NCBI GenBank assembly: GCA_945876305.1
Contig: CAMCOB010000074.1
Coordinates: forward strand, 1 to 6,792
DNA length: 6,792 nucleotides
Origin: Bifidobacterium breve
Lineage (GTDB): Bacteria > Actinomycetota > Thermoleophilia > Miltoncostaeales > Miltoncostaeaceae
Direction: 5' to 3'
Shown here: piece by piece, positions 1-6,370 of the stretch
How positions within the stretch are numbered: the stretch's first letter is position 1
How the letters are laid out: the number at the start of each line of letters is the position of its first letter
Translations under genes and position numbers: made by a program
The notes under the pieces: model-generated
The model's input: the letters and a program-made list of their open reading frames with translations, nothing else
Database searches by the model: none
Told to the model about the DNA's origin: nothing

Positions 1-1218
1 CTTGCCCCGGCAACGTGGGCAGCCGTCCCCGGCATGCTCACCGCGCTGTGTGCGAAGAAGGCGTGCTCGGGTATCACCACCAACCCGGTCGGCGATGTGG
101 CGCGCGTTGTTGCCGCCACAGCGGATGCCCCTCTGCGCGGGATGGGAACCACCACCAGGGGCCGCATGGTGCGCGCGGAGATCGGTGGGCCGGGGGCACA
201 GGGCGACCTGCCGGGCCTGTTGATGATGGGTGATCTCAGTTCTGGGATGCGCGCCCTGTATCCCGGTGCAATCAATGCGGCTGCCAGAGGAGATGCCGCC
301 CCGCTCTTCCGCCTTGCCGCTCTTGCGAATTCGGGCGGGTCTCCGCCCGTCACCGAAGTCTCAAATGCCCTGTTCTTCGCAACCGCGTGTGCCGATTCAA
401 CGCCCCCCTGGACCACGGCGGATCCGACCGGGGTGCGCACGGCGTCCCTCGGCCAGGCGTTTGCGGATATGGGTGATGCAGCGTTGGCTCCGTTCTCGAT
501 CGCCAATGCCAGCGCCGCCTCAGCCGCTGCGGCCTGCATTGCATGGCCCGACGCGGCCACCGATCCCCTCACGCCTGGGCCGCTCCCTGCCGTTCCCACG
601 CTCCTCTTCGCCGGCGGCCAGGACCTGCGCACCCCCACCGCCAGCGCACGTGCCGTTGCCGCCAGATCGCCGTCCGCAGCCGTGGTGGTGGCACCGGGCT
701 GGGGCCATGACCTCACCGACAACCTTGGTTGCGCCGGCACCCAAGTGGCACGCCTGCTCTCCGGAAAGACCATCCAGACGGGCGCCTGCTCGCGCGTGAC
801 GGTCGCCATCACGATGGCCCCCTTCCCCGCCCCCGCTGCGACAGTCGGTGCGCTGTCGCCAATGGGTGCGAAGGGAAACCCCGGCCGGGTGGCCCACGCC
901 GCGCGCTTCTCAATTCAGGATGGACTGCACTCACTGAGCGCCGGCACCGACGCCGGACTGGGAGGAATCCCGGGGGTGCGGGGGGGATTCATGCGTGTGT
1001 CGGGAATGCTCGGTCAGACAGTCCGGTTTACGAACTTCAGCGATACGGCGGGTGTGCGGATCTCAGGCGCCCTCAATGCCGTGGAGTCGCACTTCGAGGG
1101 TCGCCTGACAGTTGATGGTCCGGGCTCGCTTGACGGCTACCTTGACCTCGCCAAGGACGGCGCGCGCAGGTACACCGGCGTGATCGGCGGCGTCGCGATC
1201 AACGTCCCCCTGGGGTAG
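1..1218 (+). CDS. Alpha/beta hydrolase with TAP-like C-terminal domain, 5'-truncated by the window edge
   Basis: The frame is open from base 1 and ends in TAG at 1216-1218, so the start and the nucleophile-serine region lie upstream of the window. The visible part matches the C-terminal half of serine hydrolases of the tripeptidyl-aminopeptidase (TAP) type. An FFATACADSTPPW segment lies at about 373-411, in the position of the family's conserved Cys-acidic-PW stretch. PTLLFAGGQDLRTP places the acid residue Asp at 622-624. GWGHD gives the catalytic His at 706-708, and the CAGT and GAC cysteines typical of the TAP-like domain follow (second Cys at 787). About 140 further residues, rich in Gly and beta-prone, follow the hydrolase fold (IPGVRGGF, AGVRISGAL, GRLTVDGPGSLDGYLDL). 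I recall similar tails in Thermoleophilia hydrolases. Likely a secreted or surface peptidase or esterase; substrate unknown. Convergent to the minus-strand operon. Confidence 0.85.
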   Translation, partial: LAPATWAAVPGMLTALCAKKACSGITTNPVGDVARVVAATADAPLRGMGTTTRGRMVRAEIGGPGAQGDLPGLLMMGDLSSGMRALYPGAINAAARGDAAPLFRLAALANSGGSPPVTEVSNALFFATACADSTPPWTTADPTGVRTASLGQAFADMGDAALAPFSIANASAASAAAACIAWPDAATDPLTPGPLPAVPTLLFAGGQDLRTPTASARAVAARSPSAAVVVAPGWGHDLTDNLGCAGTQVARLLSGKTIQTGACSRVTVAITMAPFPAPAATVGALSPMGAKGNPGRVAHAARFSIQDGLHSLSAGTDAGLGGIPGVRGGFMRVSGMLGQTVRFTNFSDTAGVRISGALNAVESHFEGRLTVDGPGSLDGYLDLAKDGARRYTGVIGGVAINVPLG

Positions 1219-1221
1219 TCA

Positions 1222-1258
1222 CCGGCAGGCGCCGCCTGCCGGGCGACATCGTCGCCCG
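1222..1258 (+). terminator. Two overlapping hairpins just after the hydrolase stop codon
   Basis: Four bases after the TAG, 1222-1242 is a near-perfect palindrome (CCGGCAGG, 5-nt loop, CCTGCCGG; the complementarity continues into the loop). A second hairpin, 1240-1247 with 1251-1258 (CGGGCGAC, loop ATC, GTCGCCCG, 8 bp), shares the CGGG at 1240-1243. Both are GC-only or nearly so and no T-tract follows, as is common for terminators of GC-rich actinobacteria. The position directly behind the gene, facing a convergent gene, supports a terminator role. Because the two stems share bases, they compete or form a composite structure. Confidence 0.65.
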
Positions 1259-1439
1259 AGTCGACATGCGGAGCCAGCCCAAGCCCACTGCGGATGCCCT
1301 GGTGGCGATGCCACTCACCCGGTGCTCGGAGAGGCGGCATGCAGCAGCATCCCTCGTGAGCAGCCGCAGGGGGCAGCAGCGCGTCATTCCCCCACGACCG
1401 GGATACGCGCGCTCCCCGGCGTGCGCCCGCGCCACTCGA
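1259..1439. other. Convergent intergenic gap without a recognisable gene
   Basis: This stretch separates the 3' ends of the plus-strand hydrolase and the minus-strand TRAP-type binding protein. The open frames crossing it are Arg/Pro/Ala-rich with no family motif and no good ribosome binding site. Only weak inverted repeats are visible (for example GTGGC-GAT-GCCAC near 1301-1313). I see no strong terminator for the minus-strand operon here. Confidence 0.6.
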
Positions 1440-2549
1440 CTACGGCGCGGTGCAACCCGCGGGGAATGGCTTGGGTACAGGGGGCGAGATGGATGCCTTC
1501 AGGGCCTCGATCTGCTTGATGATGCTGCCGGTTGGCTGCTTGCGTGAGTACTTGTCATACACGGGCTGAACGGCTGCGCGAAGCGCCGCGATCTGCGCAG
1601 GTGAGGCGTTACCGAACTTGAGACCCGCGGTGCACAGGTCCCCAACCAGAGTGCTCGCGGGGTCGGTCAAGATGGCGAGGGAGTCGGATGCAAGATCTTT
1701 CGCGGCCGCGCGGATCCACTTCTCCTGGTCATCGGTCAACCGGTTCCACGCTCGCGTGTTCATTGCCAGCACGGTGGGAAAGGGCCACAGATTGACATTG
1801 CCCGACATGCAGGTGAGCACCTCGTACAGTTTCTGCGTGTACACCAGCCCTAGGTTGGCCTCGATCGCGTGTACCACCTTCTGCTTAAGCCCCAGATAGA
1901 CGTCGCTCAAGGGAAGAAGCACCGGCTTGGCACCGAGCGCAAACAAGCTGGTGGTGAGGAGGGGCGATTCCACCGAGCGCACCTTCACCCCCGCGAAGTC
2001 GGACGGTGAGAGCAGGCACGATGAGGCAGATGCCGGCTTGCGGATGCCCCCTTCGTGAATCGCAATCCCGGTGAGCTCGATTGCCTTCGTCCCCTTCAGC
2101 ATCTGCGCGGCGATGGGGCTCGCGAGCACAGCACTCTCCAGGGCGTAGCTGTTCACGAGGAACGGCATTTGCAGGGCCTCGAACGAATCCACGCCTTCGA
2201 GCTCCCACACCGCTGCTGACACCGACCCGGCCGTGATGGTGCCATCGCGCATGTCGTTTAGAAGCTGGATGTCATCGCCACCGGCATACGTGGGAACCAG
2301 CTCAATACCGAGTCGGCCCGAAGAGACTTTGCCGACCCGATCGGCGAACATTTGCAGCGCCTTGCCATACGGGTGCGTGGGTGAGGTGACATAGCCCACT
2401 TTGATGGTCTTTTCGGCGCGATTGGCACTGGTGGCCGAGCCGTCGGTGGGTGCAGGGACGGCGCCAATGGCGGAACCCCACATCGCAATCCCGATGAGGA
2501 CAACGGCGATGAAGCTCATGAGGACGGCCCGACGAATGGCCGGGGTCAT
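1440..2549 (-). CDS. TRAP transporter solute-binding protein, DctP family, without DctQ/DctM nearby
   Basis: Predicted 369-residue exported binding protein. From the chosen ATG (2547-2549) there is a basic start (TPAIRR) and a hydrophobic stretch at about 9-30 ending SAIGA, a plausible signal peptide or N-terminal anchor. The mature part follows the DctP pattern: IKVGYVTSPTHPYGKALQMFADRV (about 49-72), GDDIQLLNDMRDGTI, MPFLV, GGIRKP, SPSDFAGVKVRS with the conserved substrate-clamping Arg at about 191, LGAKPVLLPLSDVYLGLKQKVVHAIE, KLYEVLTCMS, LTDDQEKWI. In TRAP systems this family usually binds organic acids. The usual GVVDGxE turn reads KVVHAIE here, and four cysteines (about 178, 247, 306, 366) could form disulfides. 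AGGA lies 8 nt before this ATG; an ATG at 2588 would start inside the upstream gene and bury the signal. It follows the DUF4239 gene by 22 nt, so it is probably co-transcribed. The ligand cannot be read from sequence. Confidence 0.88.
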   Translation of the reverse strand: MTPAIRRAVLMSFIAVVLIGIAMWGSAIGAVPAPTDGSATSANRAEKTIKVGYVTSPTHPYGKALQMFADRVGKVSSGRLGIELVPTYAGGDDIQLLNDMRDGTITAGSVSAAVWELEGVDSFEALQMPFLVNSYALESAVLASPIAAQMLKGTKAIELTGIAIHEGGIRKPASASSCLLSPSDFAGVKVRSVESPLLTTSLFALGAKPVLLPLSDVYLGLKQKVVHAIEANLGLVYTQKLYEVLTCMSGNVNLWPFPTVLAMNTRAWNRLTDDQEKWIRAAAKDLASDSLAILTDPASTLVGDLCTAGLKFGNASPAQIAALRAAVQPVYDKYSRKQPTGSIIKQIEALKASISPPVPKPFPAGCTAP

Positions 2550-2571
2550 GAGGGTCGTCCTGCGAACGGGA

Positions 2572-3390
2572 TCACGGGCACGATCCATCCACTCGCGGAT
2601 CGAGGGCGAACTGGGAAATCGATGCCACGGCACGGGTCATCGCAGTTGGCTCTACCACGGGGAGAGGCCACTCTCCGGAATAGGGACGGTCGAGCGATCC
2701 GATGAGGATGACGGTGAAGGCAATAATGATGGCGGAGCCACAGACGACGAACGTTTGCAGCCATGCGAATTCCTTGGCCATCAGCACGGCACTCAGCGCG
2801 ATGACGAGCATGGCGCCCACGACGACCATTACCCAGAACAGAACTGGCAGATGGGTGCCCATATCCAACCTCTGGGCGCGTGCCTCACGAAGGGCTGTCT
2901 CCCCGTCGATGAGCGACCCCATCACGGCATCCTTCACGCCATCTGTGGTGGAGATGCGCGCAAGCGTCTGCGAGATGCGGTCGCCGGATGCATCAGCGAA
3001 CGGGCTTCCGCCTGCAGTCAGCCCCCCGGATCCGCTGTCGTTATTCGCCCAGTCGTACTCGATGACGTCACGCCCATAACAGACCAACTGGTGCGAGAGG
3101 TCATCGCGCAGCTGGGCGGGGATACCCAAGGCTGACCGCGACATGGTGGTGAGAGCCCGCCCTTCCGTCACCGCCGCCTGCTGCGCTCCTTGGAAGTTCT
3201 GAAGCGCGGCCACCAGAACGAAACCGAGGATGATGGCGAAGCCGAAGTTCAGGTCGTTGGGCCGCTCGGCAGCAAGTTCAGGAAACCGTACGAAGTCACC
3301 TCGGCGCCCGCGCCACCGTGTGTAGACGACCGCAGCCACGCCAAAACCCACAATGGCGAGAAGCACGAGGACCGCGTAAAGGATCGTCAC
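2572..3390 (-). CDS. DUF4239 / bestrophin-like four-helix membrane protein
   Basis: Predicted 272-residue inner-membrane protein. Hydrophobic helices lie at about 3-24, 47-65, 181-205 and 209-232. The middle soluble region (about 66-180) has helical stretches (AAVTEGRALTTMSRSALGIP, LRDDLSHQLVCYGRDVIEYDW) that match the DUF4239 pattern of an E-containing helix followed by a YxxxVxxxEW-like segment. The motif LDRPYSGEW (233-241), just after the last helix, matches the LDxPFSG signature I associate with DUF4239. The family is described as bestrophin-like, and bestrophins are anion channels, but the function here is unproven. The start is GTG at 3390, whose last two bases begin the TGA stop of the upstream lipoprotein gene (GTGA overlap); this implies translational coupling and fits a weak Shine-Dalgarno. 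The insertion around 117-135 is Gly/Ser/Asp-rich. It sits between two solute-binding proteins of different classes, which suggests a membrane partner for them. Confidence 0.82.
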   Translation of the reverse strand: MTILYAVLVLLAIVGFGVAAVVYTRWRGRRGDFVRFPELAAERPNDLNFGFAIILGFVLVAALQNFQGAQQAAVTEGRALTTMSRSALGIPAQLRDDLSHQLVCYGRDVIEYDWANNDSGSGGLTAGGSPFADASGDRISQTLARISTTDGVKDAVMGSLIDGETALREARAQRLDMGTHLPVLFWVMVVVGAMLVIALSAVLMAKEFAWLQTFVVCGSAIIIAFTVILIGSLDRPYSGEWPLPVVEPTAMTRAVASISQFALDPRVDGSCP

Positions 3391-4736
3391 GAAACAGATC
3401 CGGTTGCAAATGACCGCCCACGCACGAGCTTGCCATCTTCCACCCGATATCCACCAAACAGGGTGGTGGTGGTGTCTCCGAAGATATCGATGGAGTAGGT
3501 GCCGATGACCGAGTCGCGCGTATCTGTGGACAGAGCCGCCTCGCGTACAAGATCGCGTTCGCGGTCGATCGGCATATCCACAAACCCGGGGGTCTCATTG
3601 GCCGTGCGGATTGCGTCGAGCGTGAGCGCCATTCCCTCGTAGGCGAAGAGCACAAGGCTGCTGGGACTATGCCCGAGCCGCTTCGCCAGTCGATCGTGTG
3701 CCTGCTTTCCCCGGGGTCCATACGCGGCGAGCGGCAGCAGGTAGCTGGTGAGATAGGTACGGGACTCCAGGCGCCCGAGGCGACCATGAAACCCCCGAAG
3801 CGCAAGCCCATCGGGCGCAAAGATCACCATCTGTTCATCAGACGCACCCGCGGCCCGGGCGACACGGAGCGCCGTGATTGGATCGTTTGTGGCGATCATG
3901 AGCGCCCACCGGGCGTTGTCATCTTTGTGGCGAACCCCGATGGCGCGTCCCACCTCAGCGGCGTTCTCGGGTGTGATCGTGATGGGAGGGCCGTCAATTT
4001 TCAGACCGGCTTCCCGGGAGGCGGTTACAACATCGCGGCCGAGCCCCTGCCCGTAAATGGTGCCATCCCGCACCACGGAGACGCTGCTCACGCCTTCGTC
4101 GCGCATGTAGGTGGCGAGCGCCTTCGACTGCACCAAGTCGTTGGGCACGACGCGGACGATGGTGCGGACTCCCGTGGGTGCGACTGCCGTTGGCGGTGCC
4201 GGCAGGCCGTCGTCGCGACGGGTCAGGTCCACTGCTGTTGCTGTCACGCTCACATGAAGCAAGCCGGCGCGGTTGAGAATAGGAGCCATTTGCCGCATGC
4301 CATTTGATGTGATCGAACCGATGACCGCGAGCGAGTACGGGTCAATGGCTGCCGTCTCGGCAGCATCGACAGCGCGCGCAGCCGACTCGGCGCCCGTGGG
4401 CCCAGAGGTGTTATTTGTGCGAAGGCGAATCCGCACCCCCGATATCGCGTCTCCACCATCAGCGAGGGCCATTTCCACAGCGGCCCGCATGTCTTTGGCA
4501 TCCCCGCCCGCAAGACCGAGTGGCACCACCAAGTGCACCGTACGAACGGGTCGCACCCGATACTCGGCCACCGGGGCGTCACTTCCGCCACCGCACCCCG
4601 CGGTGCCCAGGCCCACAAGCGCCGCGGCAACCACGCCAACGACGAAGAGACCCAGCCGTCGTCGGCCTCGTTGCTGCCGGGAATGGGCATGCTTTCCCGG
4701 AAGTTGGTCAGGTGAGGAGGCGATAGTGGGAAACAT
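3387..4736 (-). CDS. ABC-type (LivJ-like) type I periplasmic-binding lipoprotein
   Basis: Predicted 449-residue lipoprotein. A long basic n-region (KHAHSRQQRGRRR), a hydrophobic core and the lipobox GTAGC put the lipidated Cys at residue 48, the only cysteine; a GGGSD linker follows. The mature part reads as a type I periplasmic-binding fold of the branched-chain amino acid/amide receptor group: VHLVVPLGL, a VRIRLRTNN strand, VIGSITSNGMRQMAPILNRAG (about 138-158), LLHVSVTATAVDLT, then RVVPNDLVQSKALATYMRDEGVSS (about 195-218), GTIYGQGLGRDVV, a LVLFAYEGMALTLDAIRTA helix and GTYSIDIFGDT near the end. ATG 4736 is preferred because longer in-frame starts (4805, 4946) give an implausible n-region, and 4946 lies inside the hairpin at 4926-4962. 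The Shine-Dalgarno is weak (GGGG close to ATG). First gene of the three-gene operon; no ABC permease or ATPase is visible. Ligand unknown. Confidence 0.85.
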   Translation of the reverse strand: MFPTIASSPDQLPGKHAHSRQQRGRRRLGLFVVGVVAAALVGLGTAGCGGGSDAPVAEYRVRPVRTVHLVVPLGLAGGDAKDMRAAVEMALADGGDAISGVRIRLRTNNTSGPTGAESAARAVDAAETAAIDPYSLAVIGSITSNGMRQMAPILNRAGLLHVSVTATAVDLTRRDDGLPAPPTAVAPTGVRTIVRVVPNDLVQSKALATYMRDEGVSSVSVVRDGTIYGQGLGRDVVTASREAGLKIDGPPITITPENAAEVGRAIGVRHKDDNARWALMIATNDPITALRVARAAGASDEQMVIFAPDGLALRGFHGRLGRLESRTYLTSYLLPLAAYGPRGKQAHDRLAKRLGHSPSSLVLFAYEGMALTLDAIRTANETPGFVDMPIDRERDLVREAALSTDTRDSVIGTYSIDIFGDTTTTLFGGYRVEDGKLVRGRSFATGSVS

Positions 4737-4875
4737 TACCCCGTCATTGCATGGCCACCCGGGCTTCCCTGATACGAGTCCCCGTTGATCGACCACGCGA
4801 CTCATGTCACCGGCACTTGGGCACCCGCAACGCGTTTCGACCCCCAGCGCATCTGGTGGTCCTCCCCCCCACCGC

Positions 4876-4892
4876 GTGTCCCAAACGGACAC
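4876..4892. promoter_or_regulatory. Inverted repeat upstream of the binding-protein operon, possible operator
   Basis: GTGTCC-CAAAC-GGACAC is a perfect 6-bp inverted repeat with a 5-nt centre. It lies about 140 nt upstream of the lipoprotein start and 34 nt downstream (in minus-strand direction) of the terminator-like hairpin, so it sits in the region expected to hold the operon promoter. It could be an operator or a small hairpin. I could not identify convincing -35/-10 boxes around it. Confidence 0.25.
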
Positions 4893-4925
4893 CCCGCACC
4901 TTGGTGGCGTGCCATTCCTGACACC

Positions 4926-4962
4926 ACCGCTGCCCCGGCGCATCACGGGCCGGGGCAGCGGT
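4926..4962 (-). terminator. Perfect 14-bp hairpin, likely terminator of the beta-propeller gene
   Basis: 4926-4939 (ACCGCTGCCCCGGC) pairs perfectly with 4949-4962 (GCCGGGGCAGCGGT) around a 9-nt loop. It begins 17 nt past the TGA stop of the minus-strand beta-propeller gene. No T-tract follows on the minus strand, so if it is a terminator it is of the U-tract-free kind common in GC-rich actinobacteria. It would insulate the downstream binding-protein operon, and it argues against a start for that operon at 4946. Confidence 0.78.
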
Positions 4963-4978
4963 CGCAGTCATGTCCCGG

Positions 4979-6082
4979 TCAACCGTTCCAGTTCGGTGTG
5001 ACCGACACGGTGAGCGCCCGTGGAACGAGCGTGCGTGTGCCGCGTCCAGTCAGACTCGTCGTCTTGATGGCAGCCGGGGTGTCCTCGGAGCCAGCGGTGT
5101 AGAGCAGTCGCTTGCCGTCGGCCGACACGGCCACCGCGGTCTGAAGGCTGCCGCTGCCGCTGCCGCTGCTCAACAAGGTCGTCATGGCCCCGCCGGGGAC
5201 ACGGAATGTTGCCATGCCCATGTGGTCCTCACCGCCGATGAACCCGAACACCATGTTGCCGCTCGGCGACCATGCCACTGGCCCGGGGCCGGCCATGAGA
5301 CCGGATGCCTTGTAGTGCGTCAGCTGCTTCTTTGAGGAGAGGTCGGGGCTGATGGTCCAGATCTGGGTGTGCACCATGGGGGTACGCGCCCCGTTGAAGG
5401 TCACCGTGACATTGGTGCTCTGCATCGCCGCGATGCCCGATGTGCTCCACACCGGCGCCGCTGCCCGGGCCAGCACCGCGGTGCGGGCTGTGGCGTTGGC
5501 GACCGGCGCCACGTACAGGGTGCCCGCAGCCGCGCGACTCCCGAACTTCATGAGACTGAAGGCAATCTGCGTGGAGTCGGGCGAGAAGGCGACGCCATAT
5601 GCCACCGCGTTGCCCGGGGCCGGGATGTAGTTGCCGACAGGAATGGACGACACGCCCTCGAGCGACGCCGGGATCTGCGCCAGCCCGAGGCCGTTTCCTG
5701 TGACGAAGCCCTTCGCGTTCGCCGTTTCTGTAGCGCAGGCGAGCAATGTCGAGTCGGGCGACCACGGGAGCACACCGGGCTGGCAGGTGCCGGTAAGGAC
5801 AGCCGTGGCCCCAGAGGCGAGGTCGCGCACGTTGCTTGTCGGATTGTCCTGCTTCGGGCTCCACACCTGATACGCCAGGCGAGCCCCATCGGGAGAAATG
5901 GACGCCGCGGTGCCGGCGACAACCTTCACGGCATTGGAGCCGTCGTCGTTGGCCATCATCACCCACGAGGTCGTGGAGCCCTTCGCGGGAGGTGCGACGT
6001 AGACCATGGTGGCGGTCGCGATCGTGGGGGCTGAGACGACAGCGATGCCGGCGGCGAGTACAAGCATGGTTCGGGGTGTCAT
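4979..6082 (-). CDS. Secreted PD40/TolB-like beta-propeller protein
   Basis: Predicted 367-residue exported protein with a signal peptide at about 1-25 (TPRT, then a hydrophobic run ending TIATA). The body carries repeated propeller-blade motifs of the PD40 type: SISPDGARLAY (61-71), PWSPDSTLLAC (106-116), AFSPDSTQIAF (165-175), a degenerate VWSTSGIAA (211-219), AWSPSGNMVFG (270-280) and AVSADGKRLLY (318-328). This implies about six blades in all. There is no peptidase or enzyme domain attached, so it is not a prolyl oligopeptidase. TolB N-terminal domain and Pal-binding features are not evident. A Ser/Gly run at about 305-312 sits between blades. The start is supported by AAAGAGG about 7 nt before ATG 6080-6082. 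Likely an extracytoplasmic binding or scaffold protein; ligand unknown. It appears monocistronic: the RibA remnant lies upstream and the hairpin at 4926-4962 lies downstream. Confidence 0.85.
   Translation of the reverse strand: MTPRTMLVLAAGIAVVSAPTIATATMVYVAPPAKGSTTSWVMMANDDGSNAVKVVAGTAASISPDGARLAYQVWSPKQDNPTSNVRDLASGATAVLTGTCQPGVLPWSPDSTLLACATETANAKGFVTGNGLGLAQIPASLEGVSSIPVGNYIPAPGNAVAYGVAFSPDSTQIAFSLMKFGSRAAAGTLYVAPVANATARTAVLARAAAPVWSTSGIAAMQSTNVTVTFNGARTPMVHTQIWTISPDLSSKKQLTHYKASGLMAGPGPVAWSPSGNMVFGFIGGEDHMGMATFRVPGGAMTTLLSSGSGSGSLQTAVAVSADGKRLLYTAGSEDTPAAIKTTSLTGRGTRTLVPRALTVSVTPNWNG
5147..5170 (-). repeat. Hexanucleotide tandem repeat inside the beta-propeller gene
   Basis: On the plus strand GCTGCC is repeated three times (5147-5164), followed by GCTGCT, a one-base variant. 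On the coding strand this gives alternating Ser and Gly codons (SSGSGSGS) in a loop between propeller blades. Unit changes would keep the reading frame, so slippage could alter only loop length. Confidence 0.7.
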
Positions 6083-6122
6083 GTAGCGCCTCTTTCAAGG
6101 TGAGGGAATTCAAACGACTGTA

Positions 6123-6156
6123 CGCGCTTGGCGCGAGGCAATGTCATCGGCGCGAG
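6123..6156 (-). promoter_or_regulatory. Short direct repeats and inverted repeat upstream of the beta-propeller gene
   Basis: The 96-nt gap before the beta-propeller start holds two copies of CTCGCGCC (minus strand; 6149-6156 and 6130-6137) spaced 19 nt apart. A small inverted repeat CGCGC-TTG-GCGCG at 6123-6135 overlaps the second copy. They lie about 40-75 nt upstream of the start codon, where a promoter or operator is expected. No convincing -35/-10 pair could be assigned, so the regulatory role is a guess. Confidence 0.25.
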
Positions 6157-6178
6157 AGGAGGGGGCCTCGCCTATGGC

Positions 6179-6349
6179 CTAGGTCTGGGGGTCTGCCTCA
6201 AGATCGAGCCCGTTGTGATGGAGGATGTGCCCCATCTTGTCGCGCTTGGTGGCCAGGTACCGGGCGTTCTCGTTGCTGGGCACCACCTCGATGGGCACGC
6301 GCTCCACAACCTTGAGGCCGTAGCCCTCAAGTCCGACGATCTCCGCTCT
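6179..6349 (-). pseudogene. ribA: C-terminal remnant of GTP cyclohydrolase II (RibA / RibBA)
   Basis: The minus-strand frame ending in TAG at 6179-6181 encodes AEIVGLEGYGLKVVERVPIEV, then an NENARYLATKRDKMGHIL segment. Known RibA proteins end in a closely similar way: a Gly-Leu-Glu-Gly-Tyr-Gly turn, VVERVPxE, then N-x-x-YLxTKRxKxGHxL. GTP cyclohydrolase II opens GTP in the first step of riboflavin synthesis. Upstream of about 6349 the similarity stops abruptly. The expected LLTNNP segment, the catalytic centre and the zinc-binding cysteines are absent in all minus-strand frames I checked, so the fragment cannot be an active enzyme. The same frame stays open to 6610 but with Arg-rich, non-homologous sequence. 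An in-frame ATG at 6370 follows GAGGAGG almost immediately, so a peptide of about 63 residues could in principle still be made. Alternative explanations are a rearrangement breakpoint or a misassembly. Confidence 0.72.
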
Positions 6350-6370
6350 TCCGCGCACTGCGCGATCCAT

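Noticed and set aside
2401..3135. Plus-strand open frame of 244 codons opposite the DUF4239 and TRAP-type genes
   Set aside because: Its product is low-complexity and His/Asp/Gly-rich with no domain motif. It lies antisense to two genes with clear family matches, a usual artefact in GC-rich DNA.
3669..4307. Plus-strand open frame of 212 codons opposite the lipoprotein gene
   Set aside because: No recognisable motif and fully antisense to a well-supported type I binding protein.
4737..4946. N-terminal extension of the binding lipoprotein to an ATG at 4946 or 4805
   Set aside because: The extension lacks family similarity, would move the signal peptide far inside the protein, and the 4946 start sits inside the 4926-4962 hairpin.
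5369..6034. Plus-strand open frame of 221 codons opposite the beta-propeller gene
   Set aside because: Arg/Gly/His-rich translation without structure; the opposite strand carries a signal peptide and repeated propeller motifs.
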